Assembly (NCBI RefSeq): GCF_041227145.1
Contig: NZ_JBGFSP010000003.1
Location: 1,550,001 to 1,614,000 of the forward strand
Direction: 5' to 3'
Length of the DNA: 64,000 nt
Origin: Bacteroides sp. AN502(2024)
Lineage (GTDB): Bacteria > Bacteroidota > Bacteroidia > Bacteroidales > Bacteroidaceae
The notes under the pieces were generated by a model, which saw only the letters and a list, made by a program, of their open reading frames with translations, ran no database searches and had not been told where the DNA came from. Both the position numbers and the translations under genes were made by a program. Numbering within the stretch: the first letter of the stretch is position 1; each line of letters begins with the position of its first letter. Below, one piece after another: positions 1 through 8,867 of the stretch.

Positions 1-1
1 C

Positions 2-64
2 GACCTCTTCAAGAGCTACGAAGACCGCGGTAACCAATTTAAAGAATGTGTCCGTGCCCTTTAA
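2..64 (+). CDS. murD: MurD C-terminal end (partial)
   Basis: Only the last 20 codons and the TAA stop are in the window; the reading frame enters from the left edge. The tail reads DLFKSYEDRGNQFKECVRAL, which fits the C-terminus of Bacteroidetes UDP-N-acetylmuramoylalanine-D-glutamate ligase, the cytoplasmic enzyme that adds D-Glu to the peptidoglycan precursor. Its place just upstream of ftsW, murG and murC in the division cluster supports the call. The fragment is too short to prove it alone. Confidence 0.75.
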   Translation, partial: DLFKSYEDRGNQFKECVRAL

Positions 65-96
65 TTTCTAATTATTAATCTTTAAATTTTGCAAGA

Positions 97-1425
97 TTGG
101 ATTTATTAAAGAACATATTCAAAGGTGACAAGGTAATCTGGATTATCTTCCTCTGCCTCTGTCTCATCTCGATCATCGAGGTGTTTTCGGCAGCATCGAC
201 ACTAACTTACAAAAGTGGCGATCATTGGGGACCGATTACGCAACACTCCATCATTCTGATGGTAGGAGCTGTGGTAGTCATATTTCTGCACAATGTTCCC
301 TACAAATGGTTTCAGGTATTTCCGGTCTTTCTGTATCCGATCTCTCTGGTTCTACTGGCATTCGTTACGCTAATGGGAATAATCACGGGAGACCGTGTCA
401 ACGGGGCAGCCCGCTGGATGACCTTTATGGGATTACAGTTCCAGCCTTCGGAATTGGCAAAGATGGCGGTGATCATTGCCGTCTCATTCATCCTGTCGAA
501 AAAACAGGACGAATACGGAGCTAACCCGAATGCCTTCAAACATATCATGATTCTCACCGGACTGGTATTCCTGCTCATCGCACCGGAAAACCTTTCGACA
601 GCGATGCTACTCTTCGGAGTGGTATGCATGATGATGTTTATCGGACGGGTATCTGCCAAAAAGCTATTCGGGATGTTGGGGATATTGGGCGTTGTGGGCG
701 TTGTTGTCGTAGGTATACTGATGGCTATTCCCGCCAAAACACTGCATAACACTCCGGGACTTCACCGTTTCGAAACGTGGCAGAACCGTTTTTCCGGTTT
801 CTTTGAGAAGGAGGAAGTACCGGCCGCTAAATTTGATATTGACAAAGACGCACAGGTGGCGCATGCACACATCGCCATTGCTACCAGCCACGTAATCGGC
901 AAAGGTCCGGGAAACTCGGTACAGCGTGACTTTCTTAGTCAGGCATTCTCCGATTTTATCTTTGCGATTGTAATTGAAGAAATGGGATTGATAGGAGGAA
1001 TATTTGTGGTGTTCCTCTATCTATGGCTGTTGATGCGAGCCGGCCGAATCGCCCAGAAATGCGAGCGAACCTTCCCTGCCTTTCTCGTCATGGGTATCGC
1101 TCTGCTGTTGGTATCGCAGGCAATACTGAATATGATGGTCGCCGTCGGACTATTTCCCGTCACCGGACAACCCCTGCCCCTGATCAGCAAAGGAGGTACA
1201 AGTACGTTAATCAACTGCGCTTACATTGGTATGATACTAAGCGTAAGTCGATATACCGCTCATCTGGAGGAACAGAAAATGCACGATGCACAGATCCAAC
1301 TGCAAATAGAGGCGGATGCAGTCACAGACTCCGAGGCACAGACTGCAGCCGAACCGACAGCACAGATCCTGAACAGCGATGCCAAGTTTGAGGATGAGCA
1401 TGACAGCAGTAACAATGAACGGTAA
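97..1425 (+). CDS. ftsW: Lipid II polymerase / division protein FtsW (SEDS family)
   Basis: This is an inner-membrane SEDS glycosyltransferase that polymerises septal peptidoglycan at the divisome. The 442-residue product has about ten hydrophobic segments, the motif GDRVNGAARWM followed by FQPSELAK, and the late GQPLPLISKGGTS motif typical of FtsW/RodA. The reading frame opens with TTG, since no ATG lies upstream in frame after the murD stop; an AT-rich leader of about 30 bases precedes it. The C-terminal tail after the last membrane segment is polar and rich in Ala, Glu and Asp, as is common for Bacteroides FtsW. It lies between murD and murG in the same transcription unit. The family is certain; FtsW rather than RodA rests on context. 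Confidence 0.95.
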   Translation: MDLLKNIFKGDKVIWIIFLCLCLISIIEVFSAASTLTYKSGDHWGPITQHSIILMVGAVVVIFLHNVPYKWFQVFPVFLYPISLVLLAFVTLMGIITGDRVNGAARWMTFMGLQFQPSELAKMAVIIAVSFILSKKQDEYGANPNAFKHIMILTGLVFLLIAPENLSTAMLLFGVVCMMMFIGRVSAKKLFGMLGILGVVGVVVVGILMAIPAKTLHNTPGLHRFETWQNRFSGFFEKEEVPAAKFDIDKDAQVAHAHIAIATSHVIGKGPGNSVQRDFLSQAFSDFIFAIVIEEMGLIGGIFVVFLYLWLLMRAGRIAQKCERTFPAFLVMGIALLLVSQAILNMMVAVGLFPVTGQPLPLISKGGTSTLINCAYIGMILSVSRYTAHLEEQKMHDAQIQLQIEADAVTDSEAQTAAEPTAQILNSDAKFEDEHDSSNNER

Positions 1426-1456
1426 ATGCCGGGAAAGGACAGAAAAAAACAGCATG

Positions 1457-2578
1457 ATGGAACAAAAACTTAAAATTATCATCAGCGGTGGAGGAACAGG
1501 AGGACATATCTTCCCTGCCGTTTCTATCGCAAACGCTATAATAGAGCTACGCCCCGACACTGAAATCCTCTTTGTAGGCGCTGAAGGACGTATGGAGATG
1601 CAACGGGTTCCCGATGCAGGCTACCGGATTATCGGACTTCCGATAGCCGGATTCGATCGCAAATGCTTATGGAAAAATGTAGCTGTATTGATTAAACTGA
1701 TGCGCAGCCAGTGGAAAGCCCGCAAAGTAATCAAAGACTTCCGTCCACAAGTGGCGGTAGGTGTAGGCGGATATGCAAGCGGACCGACACTAAAGACTGC
1801 CGGAATGATGGGAGTACCGACATTAATCCAGGAACAAAACTCTTATGCCGGGGTTACCAATAAACTCCTGGCAAAGAAAGCTTGTAAGATTTGTGTAGCT
1901 TACGACGGAATGGAAAAGTTCTTCCCTGCCGACAAGATTATCGTGACGGGAAATCCTGTCCGCCAAAATCTGACAAAAGATAGACCGTCTAAAGAAGAAG
2001 CATTGCGTTCTTTCAACTTGCAATCCGGCAAAAAGACGATTCTGATTGTAGGTGGCAGCTTGGGTGCACGCACCATCAACAACACGCTGACAGCCGAACT
2101 GACAACCATCAAAGAAAATACGGACATACAATTCATCTGGCAAACGGGCAAATACTATTACCCGCAAGTGAAAGAAGCCGTGAAAGCTGTAGGAGAACTT
2201 CCGAACTTATATGTAACAGATTTCATCAAAGACATGGCAGCCGCTTATGCAGCAGCCGATCTCGTGATCTCCCGTGCGGGAGCGGGTTCCATTTCAGAAT
2301 TCTGCCTGTTACATAAACCTGTTATTTTAGTGCCTTCACCCAATGTGGCAGAAGATCACCAAACAAAGAATGCCTTAGCATTGGTAAACAAGCAGGCAGC
2401 TGTCTACGTTAAAGACAGTGAAGCGGAAACGACCCTGATGAATGTGGCATTATCCACCGTCAATGACGAACAAAAACTGAAAGCACTGACAGAAAATATC
2501 GCCAAGCTGGCTTTGCCTGATTCTGCGAGAATCATCGCACAGGAGGTCATCAAACTGGCAGAAACTAAGAACAGATAA
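1457..2578 (+). CDS. murG: UDP-GlcNAc:lipid I GlcNAc transferase MurG
   Basis: MurG is the peripheral membrane glycosyltransferase that converts lipid I to lipid II. The glycine-rich loop GGGTGGH lies at the very N-terminus, GVGGYASGP follows near residue 100, and the UDP-GlcNAc-binding SRAGAGSISE is in the C-terminal half. I chose the ATG at 1457, which gives MEQKLKIIISGGG and 373 residues, the usual family length. The frame is open further upstream to an ATG at 1379, but that would overlap ftsW by about 47 bases and add an unlike polar extension. ATGs at 1415 and 1454 are other options. It starts 31 bases after ftsW and is probably co-transcribed. Confidence 0.95.
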   Translation: MEQKLKIIISGGGTGGHIFPAVSIANAIIELRPDTEILFVGAEGRMEMQRVPDAGYRIIGLPIAGFDRKCLWKNVAVLIKLMRSQWKARKVIKDFRPQVAVGVGGYASGPTLKTAGMMGVPTLIQEQNSYAGVTNKLLAKKACKICVAYDGMEKFFPADKIIVTGNPVRQNLTKDRPSKEEALRSFNLQSGKKTILIVGGSLGARTINNTLTAELTTIKENTDIQFIWQTGKYYYPQVKEAVKAVGELPNLYVTDFIKDMAAAYAAADLVISRAGAGSISEFCLLHKPVILVPSPNVAEDHQTKNALALVNKQAAVYVKDSEAETTLMNVALSTVNDEQKLKALTENIAKLALPDSARIIAQEVIKLAETKNR

Positions 2579-2662
2579 ATAGATTATCGGATTGCACGAT
2601 GTGAAGTAGCGGCATAGCCAGGAATCAAACGATGTAATCCGTACTAAATAAAAATAAAAGGA

Positions 2663-4048
2663 ATGAATATAGAAACGATAAAATCAGTCTATTTCGTAGG
2701 TGCCGGTGGCATCGGTATGAGTGCACTTGTACGCTACTTTCTTTTCAAAGGAAAGGTAGTGGCCGGATATGACCGTACTCCTACTCCATTGACAGAAACA
2801 CTGATCGCTGAAGGCGCACAAATACATTATGAAGAAAATGTCGACCTGATTCCCGAAGCCTGCAAAGACAAGGAAAGCACGTTAGTCATATACACGCCCG
2901 CCGTTCCGCAGGAACACGAAGAAATCGTTTATTTCCGCAACAACGGATTCGAAATACAAAAACGAGCCCAAGTATTGGGAACTATTACCCATTCGAGCAA
3001 AGGTCTGTGCGTAGCAGGCACTCACGGTAAAACAACCACATCGACCATGACAGCCCATCTGCTCCATCAGTCGCACGTGGAATGTACCGCTTTTCTCGGA
3101 GGAATCTCAAAGAATTACAGCACCAACCTGCTGCTCTCTCAAGCAAGCCCTTACACAGTGATTGAAGCGGATGAATTTGACCGTTCTTTCCACTGGCTGT
3201 CACCTTATATGAGCGTAATTACATCTACCGATCCCGACCATTTGGACATCTACGGCACAGAACAAGCCTACTTGGAAAGTTTCGAGCATTATACCACGCT
3301 TATCCAACCGGGTGGCACACTGATTATCCGCAAAGGTATCTCCCTGCAACCGAAAGTGCAGCCGGGCGTTCGTGTCTACACTTACTCACGTGACGAAGGC
3401 GATTTCCATGCAGACAACATCCGCATCGGAAACGGGGATATATTCATCGACTTTGTTGCTCCGGACACCCGTATCGACAACATCCAACTGGGAGTTCCGG
3501 TTAGCATCAACATAGAAAACAGCGTAGCCGCCATAGCATTGGCACACCTTAATGGAGTGACCGATGAAGAAATTAAAAGAGGTATGGCTAGTTTCCGCGG
3601 AGTAGACCGCCGGTTCGACTTCAAGATCAAGAACGACCGAATTGTCTTTTTGAGTGACTATGCCCACCATCCCTCTGAAATTAAACAGAGTGTGTTGTCT
3701 ATACGCGAACTGTACAAGGATAAGAAGATCACAGCCATCTTCCAGCCACATCTTTATACTCGTACCCGCGACTTTTATCAGGATTTTGCCGATAGCCTGT
3801 CGCTACTGGACGAAGTGATTCTGGTAGACATCTATCCGGCACGTGAAACACCAATTCCTGGCGTCACCAGCAAACTGATTTATGATAATCTCCGTCCGGG
3901 CATTGAAAAAAGTATGTGCAAAAAGGAAGATATCCTGAACATTCTGAAAGATAAAAACATGGAAGTATTAATCACTTTGGGAGCTGGAGACATCGACAAC
4001 TATGTCCCTGAAATAAAGAAACTATTAGAAAATAAAATGAATAAATAA
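2663..4048 (+). CDS. murC: UDP-N-acetylmuramate--L-alanine ligase MurC
   Basis: MurC is a cytoplasmic ATP-dependent ligase that adds the first residue, L-Ala, to UDP-MurNAc. The 461 residues match the family length. An N-terminal UDP-binding loop (GAGGIGMSAL, near residue 14), the ATP P-loop GTHGKTTT (near residue 120), the central EADEFDRSF segment and the C-terminal DYAHHPSEI motif are all present in order. The 84-base gap after murG has no obvious terminator, so it fits the same operon. Both flanks are division and cell-wall genes. Confidence 0.97.
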   Translation: MNIETIKSVYFVGAGGIGMSALVRYFLFKGKVVAGYDRTPTPLTETLIAEGAQIHYEENVDLIPEACKDKESTLVIYTPAVPQEHEEIVYFRNNGFEIQKRAQVLGTITHSSKGLCVAGTHGKTTTSTMTAHLLHQSHVECTAFLGGISKNYSTNLLLSQASPYTVIEADEFDRSFHWLSPYMSVITSTDPDHLDIYGTEQAYLESFEHYTTLIQPGGTLIIRKGISLQPKVQPGVRVYTYSRDEGDFHADNIRIGNGDIFIDFVAPDTRIDNIQLGVPVSINIENSVAAIALAHLNGVTDEEIKRGMASFRGVDRRFDFKIKNDRIVFLSDYAHHPSEIKQSVLSIRELYKDKKITAIFQPHLYTRTRDFYQDFADSLSLLDEVILVDIYPARETPIPGVTSKLIYDNLRPGIEKSMCKKEDILNILKDKNMEVLITLGAGDIDNYVPEIKKLLENKMNK

Positions 4049-4103
4049 TAACCCGGCCATCTGTCCGAAACAGTGCAGCCATTTTAATCTTTAATTTTTA
4101 ATT

Positions 4104-4841
4104 ATGATTAAAAGAATTCTTCTATCCATCGTCATGCTGGTGCTTATAGCCTACCTCACCGTAGCTATCACCGCATTCAACCGCAAGCCTGCCGACCAGA
4201 CCTGCCGTGACATGGAATTGGTTATCAAAGATACCGCATACGCCGGCTTCATCACCAAAGAAGAGCTGAAAGGTATCCTTCAGCACAAAGGGATCTACCC
4301 CATCGGGAAGAAGATGGAGCGCATCTCTACCAAGTCACTGGAGCGGGAACTAAGCAAACATCCATTGATTGACGAAACCGAATGTTACAAAACACCCAGC
4401 GGCAAAGTATGCGTGGAAGTGACACAACGTATTCCTATTCTTCGGGTGATGAGTTCCAACGGTCAGAATTACTACCTTGACAACAAAGGAACTGTCATGC
4501 CACCGGAAGCAAAATGCGTCGCTCACCGGGTAATTGTCACCGGAAACGTAGAAAAGTCGTTTGCAATGAGGGATTTATATAAGTTTGGTGTATTTTTGCA
4601 TAATAATAAATTCTGGGATGCCCAGATAGAACAGATTCACGTGTTGCCCGACCAAAGCATCGAATTGGTGCCGCGTGTGGGAAACCATCTCGTCTATCTC
4701 GGAAAACTGGAAAACTTTGAAGATAAACTGGCACGTTTGAAAGAGTTCTACAAGAAAGGACTTAATCGGGTAGGCTGGAATAAATATTCGCGCATCAATC
4801 TCGAATTCAATAACCAGATTATCTGCACTAAACGAGAATAG
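4104..4841 (+). CDS. ftsQ: Cell division protein FtsQ
   Basis: This bitopic inner-membrane division protein has one N-terminal membrane segment (about residues 5-22, ILLSIVMLVLIAYLTVAI) and then a periplasmic region. The part from about residue 45 to 110 has the feel of a POTRA domain, and ITQRIPILRV-like wording appears as VEVTQRIPILRVM, typical of FtsQ/DivIB. It is 245 residues long, within the family range. The position between murC and ftsA is the classic ftsQ slot. A very AT-rich leader directly precedes the ATG and recurs before the YqeY gene. Sequence conservation in this family is low, so position weighs heavily. Confidence 0.92.
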   Translation: MIKRILLSIVMLVLIAYLTVAITAFNRKPADQTCRDMELVIKDTAYAGFITKEELKGILQHKGIYPIGKKMERISTKSLERELSKHPLIDETECYKTPSGKVCVEVTQRIPILRVMSSNGQNYYLDNKGTVMPPEAKCVAHRVIVTGNVEKSFAMRDLYKFGVFLHNNKFWDAQIEQIHVLPDQSIELVPRVGNHLVYLGKLENFEDKLARLKEFYKKGLNRVGWNKYSRINLEFNNQIICTKRE

Positions 4842-4925
4842 ATAATAAATGATAGTTGATAATAGATAGTTGAAAGATGATGAGTGAACAATCTTTTTTC
4901 AATTGTAAATCGTAAATAAATATAT

Positions 4926-6383
4926 ATGGCAACAACAGAATTTATCGCCGCTATTGAACTTGGTTCATCGAAGATAACCGGTGTGGCCGGAAGAAAGAAC
5001 AGTGACGGAAGCATGCAGGTATTAGCCTATGCCCAAGAAGACTCTTCTACGTTCATTCGTAAAGGAGTTATTTTCAATCTGGACAAAACGGCGCAAAGCC
5101 TGACTTCAATCATCAACAGACTGGAAGGTGAGTTGAAAAACTCAATTGCCAAGGTATATGTAGGCATCGGCGGACAATCACTCCGCACCGTCCGCAATGT
5201 AGTAAGCCGTGACCTGGAGGAAGAAGCTATCATATCCGAAGAGCTTGTTAGCGCTATCGGTGATGAGAACATTGCCGTCCCGGTGGTCGATATGGATATA
5301 TTGGATGTAGCTCCACAAGAATATAAAGTAGGCAATAACCTGCAAGCCAATCCGGTAGGTCTGGTCGGAAGCCACATCGAAGGACGTTTTCTCAATATCG
5401 TTGCCCGTGCTTCCGTGCGCAAGAACCTGGAACATTGTTTCCAGCAGGCTAAAATCGACATTGCCGACCAGTTGATCGCCCCGTTAGTAACAGCTAACGC
5501 CGTACTGACAGAAAGCGAACGCCGTTCAGGTTGTGCACTGATCGACTTCGGAGCCGATACGACTACTATCTCTGTATATAAGAATAACATTCTCCGCTTC
5601 CTCACCGTATTGCCGTTGGGAGGCAATAGCATCACACGTGACATCACCACCCTGCAAATGGAGGAAGAAGAAGCCGAACGCCTGAAAAAAGCCTATGGTG
5701 ACGTCCTTTACGAAGAAGACCCCGAACAAGAGAAAGAAGCTACTTGCAAACTGGATGATGATAACCGTATCATCAAAGTGGCAGATCTTAATAATATCAT
5801 CGAAGCCCGTGCCGAAGAAATCGTTGCCAACGTATGGAACCAGATTCAGCTATCCGGCTACGAAGACAAACTGCTGGCAGGACTTATCCTGACAGGAGGA
5901 GCCGCCAACCTGAAAAACTTGGACAAGACCTTGCGCAAACGCAGCAAGATAGAGAAGATACGGATGGCGAAACTTCCACGTAATACGGTTCATGCACCCG
6001 GCAATATACTAAGAAAAGACGGTTCACAGAACACATTGTTCGGTCTCCTATTTGAAGGAAACCAAAACTGTTGCCTGATAGAAACCGCTCCACAAACTGC
6101 TGCACCTACACCGTCAGTCTCCAAACCGGAGCCGGAAGTGCATAAGACGGCAGATATATTTGAAGACGATCAGGAACTGAAGGAACAGACCCGCCTCGCC
6201 CGCCTCAAGAAAGAGGAAGAAGAGCGTGAAGCCAAGTTGGCTGCCAAAGAAGCGGAAAAACTTCGCAAGCAAAAGGAAAAGGAAGAGAAGGAAAGACAAA
6301 AAAGAGAAGCCGGTCCGAGCTGGATTCAGCGCAAGATCGCCTCGTTGACGCAAGAAATCTTTTCCGACGACGATATGAAGTAA
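4926..6383 (+). CDS. ftsA: Cell division ATPase FtsA
   Basis: FtsA is an actin-fold ATPase that tethers FtsZ to the membrane. It begins with the phosphate-1-like strand IAAIELGSSKITGV, and later shows ALIDFGADTTTISVY (phosphate 2) and GLILTGGAANLKNL (adenosine motif). The length is 485 residues, longer than the 420 of E. coli. The extra length is a charged Glu/Lys/Arg coiled-coil linker (about residues 400-460), followed by an amphipathic end, SWIQRKIASLTQEIF, which is the likely membrane-targeting helix. It lies 84 bases after ftsQ and 57 before ftsZ, in the usual ftsA-ftsZ pair. Confidence 0.97.
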   Translation: MATTEFIAAIELGSSKITGVAGRKNSDGSMQVLAYAQEDSSTFIRKGVIFNLDKTAQSLTSIINRLEGELKNSIAKVYVGIGGQSLRTVRNVVSRDLEEEAIISEELVSAIGDENIAVPVVDMDILDVAPQEYKVGNNLQANPVGLVGSHIEGRFLNIVARASVRKNLEHCFQQAKIDIADQLIAPLVTANAVLTESERRSGCALIDFGADTTTISVYKNNILRFLTVLPLGGNSITRDITTLQMEEEEAERLKKAYGDVLYEEDPEQEKEATCKLDDDNRIIKVADLNNIIEARAEEIVANVWNQIQLSGYEDKLLAGLILTGGAANLKNLDKTLRKRSKIEKIRMAKLPRNTVHAPGNILRKDGSQNTLFGLLFEGNQNCCLIETAPQTAAPTPSVSKPEPEVHKTADIFEDDQELKEQTRLARLKKEEEEREAKLAAKEAEKLRKQKEKEEKERQKREAGPSWIQRKIASLTQEIFSDDDMK

Positions 6384-6440
6384 CCGTCATCGGCTTGTTA
6401 ATCAATATTCATCATTCGTAATTCATAATTCAATCAAGAT

Positions 6441-7754
6441 ATGGACGAGATAGTACAATTCGATTTCCCGACAGATTCACCGAAGATCATCAAAGTGATT
6501 GGTGTAGGTGGTGGTGGTGGTAACGCTGTAAACCACATGTATCGGGAAGGCATCCATGATGTAACGTTCGTTCTTTGCAACACGGACAACCAGGCATTGG
6601 CCGAATCACCTGTCCCGGTGAAACTGCAATTGGGCCGTAGCATCACACAAGGACTTGGAGCCGGCAACCGTCCCGAACGGGCACGCGATGCTGCCGAAGA
6701 GAGTATAGAAGATATCAGAAACCAACTGAACGATGGCACCAAGATGGTATTCATCACTGCCGGAATGGGAGGAGGAACCGGAACAGGAGCTGCACCGGTC
6801 ATCGCTCGCATTGCAAAGGAAATGGATATTCTGACGGTCGGCATCGTCACCATCCCCTTTATCTTCGAAGGAGAAAAGAAAATCATACAGGCACTGGACG
6901 GTGTAGAACGTATCGCCCAGCATGTTGATGCCCTATTGGTTATCAATAACGAACGCCTGCGCGAAATATATGCCGACCTAACCTTTATGAATGCTTTCGG
7001 TAAAGCTGATGACACTCTTTCCATCGCAGCCAAGAGCATTGCCGAGATTATCACCATGCGTGGTACGGTTAACCTCGACTTTGCTGATGTGAAGACCATC
7101 CTAAAAGATGGCGGAGTGGCTATCATGAGTACCGGATTCGGTGAAGGAGAAAATCGTGTGACAAAAGCAATCGACGATGCACTGCACTCTCCACTGCTCA
7201 ACAACAACGATATTTTCAACGCTAAAAAGGTTATGTTGAATGTTTCTTTCTGCCCGTCATCCGAGCTGATGATGGAGGAGATGAACGAGATACACGAGTT
7301 CATGAGCAAATTCCGTGAAGGAGTGGAAGTGATCTGGGGGGTTGCCATCGACAACTCGCTGGATACAAAAGTAAAGATCACCGTATTAGCAACCGGATTC
7401 GGTGTAGAAGACGTCCCCGGAATGGACAGCCTGCATGCTGCCCGCAGCCAGGAAGAGGAAGAACGCCAACTGCAACTGGAGGAGGAAAAAGAGAAGAACA
7501 AAGAACGCATCCGCAAGGCATACGGCGAAAGCGCCAGCAATATCGGAAGCAAAAACCTCCGCAAACGCCGCCACATCTATCTTTTCAACACGGAAGATTT
7601 GGACAACGACGATATCATAGCCATGGTAGAAGATTCTCCTACGTATATGCGTGATAAGACAACTCTCACCAGAATCCGGACGAAAGCCGCATTAGAAGAG
7701 GAAATCGCTACGGAAGATGCTACGGATAACAACGGTGTGATTACATTCTCTTAA
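6441..7754 (+). CDS. ftsZ: Tubulin-like division GTPase FtsZ
   Basis: FtsZ forms the cytokinetic Z-ring. The GTP-binding loop VGGGGGNAVNHM is near residue 23, and the tubulin signature GGGTGTGAAPVIA is near residue 110; NLDFADVKTIL follows near residue 210. After the globular core (about residue 330) come a charged Glu/Lys/Arg linker and a conserved-looking end region with TEDLDNDDIIAMVED. Total length is 437 residues. It closes the ftsQAZ block. A 380-residue antisense open frame exists across it but is a codon-bias shadow. Confidence 0.98.
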   Translation: MDEIVQFDFPTDSPKIIKVIGVGGGGGNAVNHMYREGIHDVTFVLCNTDNQALAESPVPVKLQLGRSITQGLGAGNRPERARDAAEESIEDIRNQLNDGTKMVFITAGMGGGTGTGAAPVIARIAKEMDILTVGIVTIPFIFEGEKKIIQALDGVERIAQHVDALLVINNERLREIYADLTFMNAFGKADDTLSIAAKSIAEIITMRGTVNLDFADVKTILKDGGVAIMSTGFGEGENRVTKAIDDALHSPLLNNNDIFNAKKVMLNVSFCPSSELMMEEMNEIHEFMSKFREGVEVIWGVAIDNSLDTKVKITVLATGFGVEDVPGMDSLHAARSQEEEERQLQLEEEKEKNKERIRKAYGESASNIGSKNLRKRRHIYLFNTEDLDNDDIIAMVEDSPTYMRDKTTLTRIRTKAALEEEIATEDATDNNGVITFS

Positions 7755-7827
7755 GAACAAAAATTATAGACTCGCAGAATCAGGCTTCAGATCTAATTTT
7801 TAATCTTTAATTTTTAATTATAATAGT

Positions 7828-8277
7828 ATGGATTTATTCGATCAAGTCAGCGAAGACATTAAAAACGCAATGAAGGCGAAAGATAAAGTAGCCCTTGAAA
7901 CTTTGAGAAATATAAAGAAGTTCTTCCTTGAAGCCAAAACCGCTCCGGGAGCTAACGATACACTGACGGATGATGCTGCTCTGAAGATTATCCAAAAACT
8001 TGTAAAACAAGGCAAAGATTCTGCTGAAATCTATATCGGACAGGGGCGTCAGGATTTGGCTGATGTAGAATTGGGGCAGGTAGCCGTTATGGAAAAATAC
8101 CTGCCGAAACAAATGACTGCCGAAGAACTGGAAGCCGCATTGAAGGAAATTATCGCAGAGACAGGTGCTACGAGCGGTAAAGATATGGGTAAGGTAATGG
8201 GAGTTGCCTCCAAGAAGTTGGCAGGACTTGCAGAAGGACGTGCCATTTCTGCAAAAGTAAAAGAACTTTTGGGATAA
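7828..8277 (+). CDS. GatB/YqeY domain protein
   Basis: This small cytoplasmic protein of 149 residues consists entirely of a YqeY/GatB tail domain. It starts MDLFDQVSEDIKNAMKAKDK and contains the conserved VAVMEKYLPKQMTAEEL stretch and the closing GKAxGRxxS-like segment LAEGRAISAKVKELLG. The tail domain binds tRNA in amidotransferases; the stand-alone protein has no settled function. It sits 73 bases after ftsZ, preceded by an AT-rich leader that also occurs before ftsQ, and followed at once by a strong terminator, so it is likely the last gene of the division cluster. Confidence 0.9.
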   Translation: MDLFDQVSEDIKNAMKAKDKVALETLRNIKKFFLEAKTAPGANDTLTDDAALKIIQKLVKQGKDSAEIYIGQGRQDLADVELGQVAVMEKYLPKQMTAEELEAALKEIIAETGATSGKDMGKVMGVASKKLAGLAEGRAISAKVKELLG

Positions 8278-8300
8278 CTTCCGGAACTTTCACGATACCG

Positions 8301-8350
8301 TTGCAGATGTGTGCAAGATATTTTATCTTACACACATCTGCAACTTTCTT
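8301..8350 (+). terminator. Rho-independent terminator after the division cluster
   Basis: Two 20-base arms (8301-8320 and 8324-8343) pair with one mismatch around a three-base TTT loop, followed by CTTTCTTT. It begins 24 bases after the YqeY stop codon and should end the dcw transcript. The next 200 bases (8350-8546) hold no gene or clear signal that I can see. Confidence 0.85.
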
Positions 8351-8546
8351 TAAATACGGCATTCACCACCTTCACCACTCTGAAACATCAATGAATAAAA
8401 GGATTTCGGGTGAAGGGCTGCCTTTCACATAGGTTCCACCCGATTCACCGCATTTTTTGCAAGATTGAAATAAACTGCCTTATGGTTTTCTCATAGTCAG
8501 ATACCATCCCTTTTCTTGGTTCAAGATAAGCATTCGTTCTGATTGT

Positions 8547-8653
8547 CCCATTATATTATGGGAAAGTATTCCCATATATTTAGGGAATTTGTTCCCACAA
8601 AATGAGGGAATACTCTCCCAATTAACTGGGAACCTTTTCCCACAATATATGGG
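8547..8653. repeat. Array of five CCCA-N-(T/A)GGG palindromes
   Basis: Five short inverted repeats follow each other: 8547-8562, 8571-8585, 8594-8608, 8617-8630 and 8639-8653. Each begins with CCCA and ends with GGG, usually preceded by TT and followed by AA, with AT-rich centres of variable sequence. Their starts are 24, 23, 23 and 22 bases apart, about two helical turns. Open frames cross the array on both strands but look like by-products of the repeat. The array is 180 bases upstream of the promoter of the TPR/HTH regulator. Function is unknown; a multi-site operator, an RNA element or a mobile repeat are all possible. Confidence 0.8.
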
Positions 8654-8833
8654 AAAAAGGAAATATATAATGAAAGCCAAGCGGAGGATAAGTTTAATCC
8701 ATTTCCGTACTGAAAGAAAAGAGGTGAAAGCTATATTTGAAATAAAGATCATGTATGATGACGAACATTAATAATCTTCATCCCTCAAATTAAAATAATC
8801 TCCTATCAAAAGACACGAAATAAAGAAAATGAT

Positions 8834-8841
8834 TACTTTTG
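8834..8841 (+). promoter_or_regulatory. Promoter -7 box of the TPR/HTH regulator gene
   Basis: TACTTTTG matches the Bacteroides -7 consensus TAnnTTTG. It would start transcription about 20 bases before the ATG at 8868, which also argues against the in-frame ATG at 8829. I see no convincing -33 TTG at the right distance. Confidence 0.6.
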
Positions 8842-8867
8842 CAACAAAACTAAACCACAACAAACAA

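Noticed and set aside
6434..7576. A 380-residue open frame antisense to ftsZ
   Set aside because: It is an artefact of strong codon bias in ftsZ; its Ser/Ile/Phe-rich translation has no motif and ftsZ is certain.
8547..8653. CRISPR-like array
   Set aside because: Units are 14-16 bases, not identical, with 7-9-base spacers, and no cas genes are nearby.
8480..8771. Open frames on both strands across the palindrome array
   Set aside because: Their repeated residues simply translate the CCCA/GGG units; no start signals or domain features support them.
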